From CAZMRQ01 sp964568795 (GTDB lineage: Bacteria > Pseudomonadota > Gammaproteobacteria > Comchoanobacterales > Comchoanobacteraceae): a stretch of 43,008 nt of DNA. The stretch is from contig CAZMRQ010000008.1 of NCBI GenBank assembly GCA_964568795.1, forward strand, positions 1 to 43,008. Reading direction: 5' to 3'. The notes beneath the pieces were generated by a model. It did no database searches and was not told the DNA's origin. It was given only the letters and a program-made list of their open reading frames with translations. The position numbers and the translations under genes are program-made. Below, in pieces: positions 36,295 to 43,008 of the stretch (positions are counted from its first letter, which is position 1; the number at the start of each line of letters is the position of its first letter).

Positions 36295-36981
36295 CTAACC
36301 TTCTTGCCCGATACTCTTGAGATCGACCTCGAGACCTACACCCATTGTTGATGACAGGGTAAGTTTCTTTAAATATTGACCTTTAGCTTGGGCTGGCTTT
36401 AAACGATTAATGTCACTCATCAATTGCTTACAATTTTCCGCCAGATGTTCTACTGAAAAGCTTTTTCGACCGATTGATGTATGAATGATTGCTGCTTTAT
36501 CGAGTCTGAATCCAGCCTGTCCTTTCTTTGCGCCCACAACTGCCTCAGCAACATGCTTGGTAACTGTGCCCATTTTCGGATTTGGCATCAAGCCTTTTGG
36601 ACCGAGTATTTTAGCCAGTGGTGCAATGATTTTCATCATATCAGGCGTAGCGATAACAACGTTCACATCGATTGGCCCTTTTTTCATTTCATCGCAAAGA
36701 TTTTCCGCACCGACAAGATCAGCGCCAGCTTCTTTTGCTGCCTTAGCATCATCACCTTCAGCAAAAACTGCTACTTTGACAGTACGGCCTTGCCCAAATG
36801 GAAGCTGTGACACTCCTCTGACTGTGTGCTTTCTTGGATCAACACCCAATTGCAAAGCAACATCAATGCTTTCATCAAACTTCACTTTTGGTGCTTTCTG
36901 TAGCTCACTGACTGCTTTGTTAAAATCATAGACCTTTGCAGTGTCAGTAGACTCTACAATTTGCTTCATTCTTTTACTCAT
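36295..36981 (-). CDS. rplA: Ribosomal protein L1
   Basis: L1 forms the mobile stalk by the E site and represses the L11-L1 operon in E. coli. The 228 residues (E. coli 234) contain AVSELQKAPKVKFDESIDVALQ, GQGRTVKVAVFAEG and the signature MKIIAPLAKILGPKGLMPNP. Its ATG lies 8 bases inside the end of rplK, with GGAGA just upstream. Confidence 0.97.
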   Translation of the reverse strand: MSKRMKQIVESTDTAKVYDFNKAVSELQKAPKVKFDESIDVALQLGVDPRKHTVRGVSQLPFGQGRTVKVAVFAEGDDAKAAKEAGADLVGAENLCDEMKKGPIDVNVVIATPDMMKIIAPLAKILGPKGLMPNPKMGTVTKHVAEAVVGAKKGQAGFRLDKAAIIHTSIGRKSFSVEHLAENCKQLMSDINRLKPAQAKGQYLKKLTLSSTMGVGLEVDLKSIGQEG

Positions 36982-37441
36982 TCATATCTCCAGATTCGTA
37001 TGTATCAATTGTGACACCCATACTTTTTGCTGTCCCTGCGACTGTATTCACAGCAGCAAACATATTTGACGCTGACAAATCAGGCATTTTCATTTTGGCA
37101 ATATCAACCATTTGATCTACGGTAAGATGCCCTGCTGCGGCATCTTTTTGAGGGCTTGTAGAGCCTTTCTGAAGCCCTAGCGCCTTTTTAATAAGATTGG
37201 ACATGGTTGGTTCTTTAATGATCGCATGAAAGCTCCTATCCTTGAATACATAAATAGTCACTGGCAAAACATACCCCATCTTTGACTGGCTTTCAGCATT
37301 GAATTGCTTACAGAACTCCATCATATTAACCCCATGAGGGCCAAGTGCTGGTGCAATTGGAGGACCTGGATTTGCTTTTCCAGCCTCAATTTCCAACCTA
37401 ACAGTTGCGATAATCACTTTTTTTGGTATTGCCTTTGACAT
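36974..37441 (-). CDS. rplK: Ribosomal protein L11
   Basis: L11 binds the GTPase-associated centre of 23S rRNA and is needed for the RelA stringent response in E. coli. The 155 residues (E. coli 142) contain GKANPGPPIAPALGPHGVNM, EFCKQFNA and the RNA-binding C-terminal domain with the DIAKMKMPDLSASN segment. The C-terminal tail is about ten residues longer than in E. coli (TYESGDMNE) and overlaps rplA. It lies 11 bases after nusG. Confidence 0.97.
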   Translation of the reverse strand: MSKAIPKKVIIATVRLEIEAGKANPGPPIAPALGPHGVNMMEFCKQFNAESQSKMGYVLPVTIYVFKDRSFHAIIKEPTMSNLIKKALGLQKGSTSPQKDAAAGHLTVDQMVDIAKMKMPDLSASNMFAAVNTVAGTAKSMGVTIDTYESGDMNE

Positions 37442-37452
37442 ACTTTTAACTC

Positions 37453-38001
37453 CTAACCATTCTCTTTTTCAACTTGGCTAAACTCAAGCTCTACTGGAGT
37501 TGATCGACCGAATATAAAGACTGAAACAACTAAACGTTGTTTCTCCATATTAACGTCTTTTACAACACCATTAAAATCTGCAAATGGGCCGTCAGTTACT
37601 CGCACCATTTCCCCTGGCATGTACAATGTCTTAGGCTTAGGCTGATCTTCTGCAGACTCCATGCGATTTAATATTTTATTGACCTCATGCTCAGGAAGTG
37701 GCTTTGCTTTAAGGCCACCTATAAACCCCAATATATGAGGAACACTTTTAATAAGCTGCCACACATCATCATTCATGTTGACTTGCACAAGCATATAACC
37801 TGGAAAAAAACGACGCTGACTGGTTTTCCTTTGACCCGCCTTTAATTCTACAACCTCTTCGGTAGGAACCAAGATTTCGCCAAAAGAGTCCTCCATTTTT
37901 GCGATGGATATCTGATTCCTCAGCAATAACATTGCTTTATTCTCGCGCCCACTGGCTGCACGAACAACATACCATCTCATTTCACTTTGCTCAGCAGTCA
38001 T
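37453..38001 (-). CDS. nusG: Transcription elongation and antitermination factor NusG
   Basis: NusG binds RNA polymerase and links it to Rho or, through S10, to the ribosome. The 182 residues (E. coli 181) show the NGN domain with MRWYVVRAASGRENKAMLLL and RRFFPGYMLVQVNM, then a KOW domain with PGEMVRVTDGPFADFNGVV. Met8 (MRWYVV) is an alternative start. It is encoded 10 bases after secE in the standard pair. Confidence 0.97.
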   Translation of the reverse strand: MTAEQSEMRWYVVRAASGRENKAMLLLRNQISIAKMEDSFGEILVPTEEVVELKAGQRKTSQRRFFPGYMLVQVNMNDDVWQLIKSVPHILGFIGGLKAKPLPEHEVNKILNRMESAEDQPKPKTLYMPGEMVRVTDGPFADFNGVVKDVNMEKQRLVVSVFIFGRSTPVELEFSQVEKENG

Positions 38002-38011
38002 TTCTTAAAAC

Positions 38012-38362
38012 TCATTTAATTAACAGTCGAAACAACCAGCTAAGTAAATTGTCAAAAAGTGACAGTGCGATAGACACACATATCACTACAATGGCAACAA
38101 CGATAGTTAGTTGAGTTGTTTCAGATCTAGACGTCCAGTGAATCTTCATCCACTCCCGATACGATGCTTTCACATAAGATAAAAAAGGTTTCGCATGCGA
38201 TGTCAGTGCAAACATGACCAATGACACAGCTAAAGCGATGATCCAGCCATACATAGACTCTTGATGACCCCAATGCAATACACGAGGAAAAATCGCAGCT
38301 GCAAACACTGCCGCTGCAATACACCAGCTTAGAATGCGATCAATAAATGATCTTATTACCAT
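38012..38362 (-). CDS. secE: Preprotein translocase subunit SecE
   Basis: SecE clamps SecY in the inner membrane. The 116-residue protein has two N-terminal membrane segments (about 12-30 and 39-56), an amphipathic helix with REWMKIHWTSRSETTQ, and a third membrane segment, the three-segment arrangement of gammaproteobacteria (E. coli 127). The usual KVIWPTRQE reads KIHWTSRSE. It lies between tRNA-Trp and nusG. Confidence 0.96.
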   Translation of the reverse strand: MVIRSFIDRILSWCIAAAVFAAAIFPRVLHWGHQESMYGWIIALAVSLVMFALTSHAKPFLSYVKASYREWMKIHWTSRSETTQLTIVVAIVVICVSIALSLFDNLLSWLFRLLIK

Positions 38363-38389
38363 GTTATTTTACCTATCTTTAGTTTAGTA

Positions 38390-38465
<76 letters not shown>

Positions 38466-38517
38466 ATACTGTAATACGCAAATATGCAATGTGCAACAAA
38501 AAAATGAATTTATTTTA

Positions 38518-39675
38518 CTATTCAATGATCTCTGTTACAACACCGGCACCCACTGTACGACCACCTTCACGAATTGCAAAACGCAATCCATCTGTCATCG
38601 CAATCGGCGCAATCAGCTCTACTGTCATTGTGATGTTATCTCCTGGCATAACCATCTTAACACCTTCTGGCAGTATCACTTCTCCTGTTACGTCTGTTGT
38701 TCTAAAATAAAACTGTGGACGGTAACCTTGCAAGAATGGCGTATGACGCCCTCCTTCTTCTTTACTCATCACATATACTTCTGCTTTAAACTTGGTATGC
38801 GGCGTAATGCTTCCTGGCTTCGCTAAAACCTGACCTCTTTCTATGTCTGTTCGCTTAAGCCCACGCAGCAATACTCCGACGTTATCTCCTGCTTGACCTT
38901 GATCGAGCAGCTTTCTAAACATCTCTACACCTGTGCATGTGGTTTTTTGATTTTCTCTGATTCCGACGATCTCCACTTCATCACCCACATTCACGATTCC
39001 TGTCTCAATCCTTCCTGTCGCGACTGTTCCACGACCGGATATTGAAAACACATCTTCAACTGGCATCAAGAATGGCTTCTCTGTTTCACGCTTTGGAATT
39101 TCAAAGTAATCATCCATCGCTTGCAGCAAGCTTGTGATTGATCCACGACCCATCTCACTTTCTTCACCTTCCATTGCTTTCAAGGCTGATCCTCTCACTA
39201 TTGGAATATCATCTCCTGGGAACTCATACTGTGACAACAGCTCTCTCACTTCCATTTCAACCAGATCCAATAACTCTTCATCATCAACCATGTCGCACTT
39301 ATTCAGGAACACTACCATCTTTGGCACACCAACTTGACGCGCCAATACAATATGCTCTCGCGTCTGTGGCATGGGGCCGTCTGCTGCTGATACAACCAAT
39401 ATAGCTCCATCCATCTGCGCTGCACCTGTAATCATGTTCTTCACATAATCCGCATGTCCTGGGCAATCCACGTGTGCGTAGTGCCTGTTGCCGCTCTCGT
39501 ACTCCACATGCGATGTACTAATAGTAATACCACGTGCTTTTTCCTCTGGCGCTTTGTCAATACTGTCAAAACTTTCACCCGCTATCGCTGATGACAATGT
39601 TGTTTTACCATGATCGACGTGACCGATGGTTCCCACATTCATGTGAGGCTTATTTCTTTCAAATTTCTCTGCCAT
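38518..39675 (-). CDS. tufB: Elongation factor EF-Tu (copy B), same shortened helix as copy A
   Basis: The 385-residue product is identical to that of the copy at 22660-23817, including the ten-residue deletion after the P-loop. By eye the two genes differ only by about four silent bases in the last 65 bases and two in the first 35, with the interior of about 1.05 kb the same. That pattern indicates recent gene conversion. An AGGGGAT ribosome site precedes the ATG. It lies between tRNA-Thr and tRNA-Trp, the standard tufB setting. Confidence 0.97.
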   Translation of the reverse strand: MAEKFERNKPHMNVGTIGHVDHGKTTLSSAIAGESFDSIDKAPEEKARGITISTSHVEYESGNRHYAHVDCPGHADYVKNMITGAAQMDGAILVVSAADGPMPQTREHIVLARQVGVPKMVVFLNKCDMVDDEELLDLVEMEVRELLSQYEFPGDDIPIVRGSALKAMEGEESEMGRGSITSLLQAMDDYFEIPKRETEKPFLMPVEDVFSISGRGTVATGRIETGIVNVGDEVEIVGIRENQKTTCTGVEMFRKLLDQGQAGDNVGVLLRGLKRTDIERGQVLAKPGSITPHTKFKAEVYVMSKEEGGRHTPFLQGYRPQFYFRTTDVTGEVILPEGVKMVMPGDNITMTVELIAPIAMTDGLRFAIREGGRTVGAGVVTEIIE

Positions 39676-39712
39676 ATTTATCCCCTAAAGGTTGATTCCT
39701 GTATGCCTTTAT

Positions 39713-39785
<73 letters not shown>

Positions 39786-39797
39786 GCAGATCCATGC

Positions 39798-39871
<74 letters not shown>

Positions 39872-39876
39872 ATTTT

Positions 39877-39958
39877 TGGTGGGGGCAGGATTCGAACCTG
39901 CGAAGGCTGAGCCGTCAGATTTACAGTCTGATCCCTTTGACCGCTCGGGAACCCCACC
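39877..39958 (-). tRNA. tRNA-Tyr (anticodon GTA)
   Basis: The 82-base class II tRNA begins GGTGGGGTTCCCGAGCGG, has anticodon loop CTGTAAA (GTA at 39922-39924), a long variable arm and T arm GGTTCGAATCC. No CCA is encoded after A73. It is the first gene of the tRNA-tufB transcript, directly downstream of a promoter with a perfect -35 box. Confidence 0.97.
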
Positions 39959-39969
39959 AATATACACTG

Positions 39970-40001
39970 ATGATACTGCTCGATAAACAAAGAATTGTCA
40001 A
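39970..40001 (-). promoter_or_regulatory. Promoter for the tRNA-Tyr-Gly-Thr-tufB transcript
   Basis: A perfect TTGACA lies at 39996-40001 on the minus strand. The -10 box could be CAGTAT (39973-39978, 17-base spacing, weak match) or TATCAT (39970-39975, 20-base spacing, good match). Either would start transcription a few bases before tRNA-Tyr. A 10-bp palindrome GAAACGTTTC lies at 40045-40054, about 44 bases upstream. The remaining bases from 40055 to about 40208 show nothing I can identify. Confidence 0.65.
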
Positions 40002-40208
40002 GAGCAAAACTTATATACTTCACAACACAAGAATCAATTGACGGGAAACGTTTCATTTCGCTTAGAACAAACACTCAAGTCTTGTTTGACAGAGAATACT
40101 GCACAATGACAAACCAACTTGTCGACCTCATCTTAAAAAGGAGCACTCGTCAAAAATTATGCCAATAAATAGAAATTTAGCTTATAAGTAGCTGTGATTC
40201 AATTATTT

Positions 40209-40343
40209 TTATTTTCCGAAGCCATGTCTATAAAAGCCTAATTCAATATTCTGCCGTTTGCAACTACTTGAACTGCTATCCTTTGTATACCCACCAGGGT
40301 GTTTAACACACTTAGCGTGACCTTTCAAATGCAAGAACTGATC
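40209..40343 (-). pseudogene. Possible frameshifted C-terminal tail of the cysteine-rich gene
   Basis: Directly after the stop of the cysteine-rich gene, the +1 frame stays open for 44 codons and reads like the same kind of protein: AKCVKHPGGYTKDSSSSSCK, then a Phe/Tyr/Gly-rich end and TAA. The KCVKHP motif resembles SCYKHP in the last 35 residues of the main frame. A one-base indel within about the last 20 bases of the upstream frame would join the two. It may be a real frameshift, a degraded repeat, or a sequencing error; chance is not excluded. Confidence 0.4.
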
Positions 40344-42939
40344 AGAAGCCCGTCTCCATCATGGGTCGTTGTTTCTGACAGAAGCTAGCTCCTCTCTCAC
40401 TCCGATGAACCCGGCAGTATGGGGCTTGAGATGGAGGATGCTTATAACAAGAATCTTTATAGACATATGTATGTGGTTTGCCAGCGGCTTTTGGACAATC
40501 CTTAAGTAAAACGCATCTTTTGTTATCCACATCATGATATACCTTTTGGTCATTTAATCGAGGGGGACAACTCAAAACACATGTCTTCTCACCATTTTTG
40601 TTAATGGACAGTTTTGGACATCCGCTTTTGCAAGAACCTGCATCATTGAACTCTGTGGAGGGGCACTTCATGACACATTTTTCTCTATCTAAACTGATCC
40701 TTTCAGGCTTACAAACACTGACACACTTCTTGCCCGTAGAATCAATAAATTTATTATCACAAGACTGCACACATTTATAACCATTTTGATAGAGCCCTTC
40801 AGGACAATTCTGTGCACACGTCTCACGACCTGAAGCCTTATACTGGAGTTTGGGTGGAGGACATGATCCTAAGCACTGCTTCCCAGTTTCTGGGTAATAT
40901 TTGCATTGTGTTACACACTTTTTGATGCCTGGGCCAGCGCTCTTGTACAACCCCACCTGTGAGCAGTCGGAACATAGCTTCCTAGGCGCATCATAATATT
41001 TTCCACCAGAGCATTCCTTACTACAAATAGAGACACCATTTTTAGTGTACGCAATGTTTGGACTTGGGCATTGTCTTACGCACCGGCCATTATAGTCAAA
41101 GATCCCTTTTGCACAACTTTGTACACAACTCGCTCCATCTTCAGAAATCTTGTAACCTAACTGAGAACATTGTAAGCTTGACACACACTTTTTGATGCCT
41201 GAACCAACGTACTTGTACGCTCCTGTGCACTCACTGGAACATTTCTTTTTAGACGCATCATAATATTCTTCACCAGGGCATCGGTTATTACAAATAGCGA
41301 CACCATTTTGAGTAGTGTACACAATGTTTGGACTTGGGCACTCTAATACGCAAGAATTCAAAGAGCCCGTGCTTCTTTTATCCCAATATGTGTTGTCTGG
41401 ACAAGCACCATAGCAGACCCCCCGGAATGTATAACCATTAGCGCATGAGATGCATATATTTCCATGCTCTTGACGGTATTGATTATATTCAGAACAATTC
41501 TGTGCACACGTCTTACGACCTGAAGCATCCGTATAGATGACTTTGGGTGGAGTGCATGATCCTAAGCACTGATTTCCAATTTGCGGGTAATATTTACCTT
41601 GACAATTAGCAACACATGATTTGCCATCAAATGAAATATATTTAGGGCAGCTTGACACACAACTCACTCCATCTTCAGAAATCTTGTAACCTAACTGAGA
41701 ACATTTTAAGCTTGATACACACTTTTTGATGCCTGAACCAACGTACTTGTACGCTCCTGTGCACTCACTGACACATTGCTTTTTAGACACATCATAATAC
41801 TTTCCATCAGGGCATTCCTTACTACAAACAGAGCCACCATTTTCAGTGTACACAATATTTGGACTTGGGCACACTGGTGCGCAAAATTGCACAGAGCCAA
41901 TGTGTCTTTGTTTGTACCAATATGTCTTTGCTGGACAAGCACCCCTATAGCAGGTCCCCTCGGATACATAACCATTATGACATGAGGTGCAGGTCTGTGC
42001 AGCCTGTCGGCTGTTAGGATCATGAGGGACACGGTATTGCCCTGTTGGGCAGTTCGGAACACAAACGTTTTTACCATCTGAGTTTTTATAAGTCACAAGT
42101 CTCTTATGACCCCCCGCTCTATTCCCAACAGTGGTGTCCGGGCAACTAGTCGTGTAACAAAGTCTCCCATAATAAAGGTCCTGATACTGGTATTCATTTG
42201 ATTTATTGCAAGACACACAGTGATGTCTCTGATTAGCCATTACGCTCTGACCAGGGAAGCATTTCTGCACACACTCTTTTATATATTGCCCTAAAGACAT
42301 ACCGCTAATATAATAGGGGCTGTGCGATGGGCATTTTTTTTCACACGTATTTTGACATAATCCAGTCGTATGATTACATTTTCCAGGCACCACGTATCCA
42401 TTGCATTCATTAATGCATACATGCTTATCACCGTCTATGTAGTGGCCAAGTCGACATCCTTCAACGCATTTTCCCTTTGATTTAACCCAATGACATTGGT
42501 CTTCAGGAATACAGGTCCAATTCCCAGTACCGGGACTTATCCATAGCAGATAGCCGTCAATGCACCCGCCAGGCTGATCCTTTTTTGGCACACAAACAGA
42601 ATAATAGACGCTGGGATAAATCTCATTTTTGGATGGGAAAATTCCTGAGTCAAACAGTTTACTCACCCCACTCGCCCATAATCGTTCATATTTTCGATAG
42701 TCCCCACCACAGTCGTTAGGAATGCATGCCCACTCGCCCCCATCCACTTTCATTATCATATCACATGCTTGGCGAGATAGACACTTGTTTGAATTCTCAG
42801 AGGCTAATGGCCTCTTACAACTCCCCCCTGCACAGGATTCCGGAAATGTATCTACACCATCAACCCAACATATCTTACCCCAAGAAAACGGGGCCAGCAA
42901 ACATAAACTCAATACTGCAATTAAAAACTTTTTAAACAT
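40342..42939 (-). CDS. Secreted cysteine-rich repeat protein
   Basis: I do not recognise a named family. The 865 residues begin with a clear signal peptide (MFKKFLIAVLSLCLLAPFSWG, hydrophobic core 5-17). The mature part has about 88 cysteines by hand count, roughly one residue in ten, mostly as CxxxC pairs separated by 10-20 residues, with recurring CPSPNIVYT, GSGIKKCVSS and CLGSC phrases. Internal duplication gives a unit of about 178 residues, repeated with high identity, plus partial copies. The pattern resembles furin-like/GCC2-GCC3 and protist surface-antigen cysteine modules, so an extracellular, disulfide-bonded protein is likely; the partner is unknown. AAGGAT lies about 10 bases before the ATG. 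The C-terminus may be truncated by a frameshift (see the neighbouring remnant). Confidence 0.85.
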   Translation of the reverse strand: MFKKFLIAVLSLCLLAPFSWGKICWVDGVDTFPESCAGGSCKRPLASENSNKCLSRQACDMIMKVDGGEWACIPNDCGGDYRKYERLWASGVSKLFDSGIFPSKNEIYPSVYYSVCVPKKDQPGGCIDGYLLWISPGTGNWTCIPEDQCHWVKSKGKCVEGCRLGHYIDGDKHVCINECNGYVVPGKCNHTTGLCQNTCEKKCPSHSPYYISGMSLGQYIKECVQKCFPGQSVMANQRHHCVSCNKSNEYQYQDLYYGRLCYTTSCPDTTVGNRAGGHKRLVTYKNSDGKNVCVPNCPTGQYRVPHDPNSRQAAQTCTSCHNGYVSEGTCYRGACPAKTYWYKQRHIGSVQFCAPVCPSPNIVYTENGGSVCSKECPDGKYYDVSKKQCVSECTGAYKYVGSGIKKCVSSLKCSQLGYKISEDGVSCVSSCPKYISFDGKSCVANCQGKYYPQIGNQCLGSCTPPKVIYTDASGRKTCAQNCSEYNQYRQEHGNICISCANGYTFRGVCYGACPDNTYWDKRSTGSLNSCVLECPSPNIVYTTQNGVAICNNRCPGEEYYDASKKKCSSECTGAYKYVGSGIKKCVSSLQCSQLGYKISEDGASCVQSCAKGIFDYNGRCVRQCPSPNIAYTKNGVSICSKECSGGKYYDAPRKLCSDCSQVGLYKSAGPGIKKCVTQCKYYPETGKQCLGSCPPPKLQYKASGRETCAQNCPEGLYQNGYKCVQSCDNKFIDSTGKKCVSVCKPERISLDREKCVMKCPSTEFNDAGSCKSGCPKLSINKNGEKTCVLSCPPRLNDQKVYHDVDNKRCVLLKDCPKAAGKPHTYVYKDSCYKHPPSQAPYCRVHRSERGASFCQKQRPMMETGF
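41123..41342 (-). repeat. Internal repeat copy 2 of the cysteine-rich gene
   Basis: About 220 bases nearly identical, apart from scattered changes and a short in-frame indel, to the stretch 534 bases (178 codons) away at 41657-41871. It encodes the phrases PSPNIVYT, TGAYKYVGSGIKKCVSS and SQLGYKISEDG. The very high identity suggests recent duplication or continuing recombination. Confidence 0.85.
41657..41871 (-). repeat. Internal repeat copy 1 of the cysteine-rich gene
   Basis: Partner of 41123-41342. A third, shorter and more diverged copy of its PSPNI part lies at about 41021-41071, and of its GIKKCV part at about 40911-40940. All copies are in the same reading frame, so unit gain or loss would keep the protein open. 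Confidence 0.85.
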
Positions 42940-43008
42940 GTCACTACTATCCTTGTAATCAAAAATACATTCATCACTTATCTAAAAGGGTAAATTAAAT
43001 GGAGCAGC

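Noticed and set aside
40045..40054. Palindrome GAAACGTTTC as an operator upstream of the tRNA-Tyr promoter
   Set aside because: Ten bases is too short to claim, and it lies about 44 bases from the -35 box without a second copy in view.
41123..41871. CRISPR-like array
   Set aside because: The repeats are long, in frame and coding, spaced by 534 bases; they are protein modules, not short repeats with spacers.

Overview
The window reads as chromosome from an AT-rich gammaproteobacterium, probably host-associated. The gene order tRNA-Tyr, tRNA-Gly, tRNA-Thr, tuf, tRNA-Trp, secE, nusG, rplKAJL, rpoBC, followed directly by rpsL-rpsG-fusA-tuf and the S10, spc and alpha clusters, is typical of gammaproteobacteria such as Legionella, Coxiella and Pseudomonas. 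EF-Tu and S7 look closest to Coxiella/Legionella from memory (for example an insertion in S7). The ribosomal proteins are clearly diverged at normally fixed positions, and two accessory proteins resemble those of intracellular Legionellales or Chlamydia-like bacteria. Placement as Legionellales-like is an inference, not a proof.

Layout. (1) 2-8452, plus strand: the 3' part of a giant gene encoding at least 2816 residues, with a helicase-like ATPase core resembling the DUF3638/DUF3645 families and a C-terminal membrane block. (2) 8545-9444, plus strand: a stand-alone malonyl-type acyltransferase. (3) 9467-39958, minus strand: about 30 kb of transcription and translation genes, read right to left as tRNA-Tyr, tRNA-Gly, tRNA-Thr, tufB, tRNA-Trp, secE, nusG, rplK, rplA, rplJ, rplL, rpoB, rpoC, rpsL, rpsG, fusA, tufA, then rpsJ through rplQ. 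Most genes are separated by fewer than 35 bases or overlap. Only two clear promoters are visible: one in front of tRNA-Tyr and one whose -35 box contains the rpoC stop codon. (4) 39959-40341: promoter DNA plus a possible frameshifted gene tail. (5) 40342-42939, minus strand: a secreted, extremely cysteine-rich repeat protein of 865 residues.

How the genes work together. Region 3 supplies the ribosome (S3, S4, S5, S7, S8, S10-S14, S17, S19 and 22 large-subunit proteins), RNA polymerase alpha, beta and beta', the elongation factors EF-Tu (twice) and EF-G, the antitermination factor NusG, and the translocon subunits SecY and SecE. The flanking accessory genes are not part of this machinery and probably relate to the organism's lifestyle.

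The most unusual observations are: a ten-residue deletion after the P-loop of both EF-Tu copies; a long-form S14 that keeps the four-cysteine zinc ribbon of the short form; proline in place of the usual Lys88 in S12; a perfect 14-bp hairpin built into the last codons of fusA; the giant ATPase; and the cysteine-rich exoprotein with its apparent 3' frameshift. All comparisons with other species are from memory; no database search was run.
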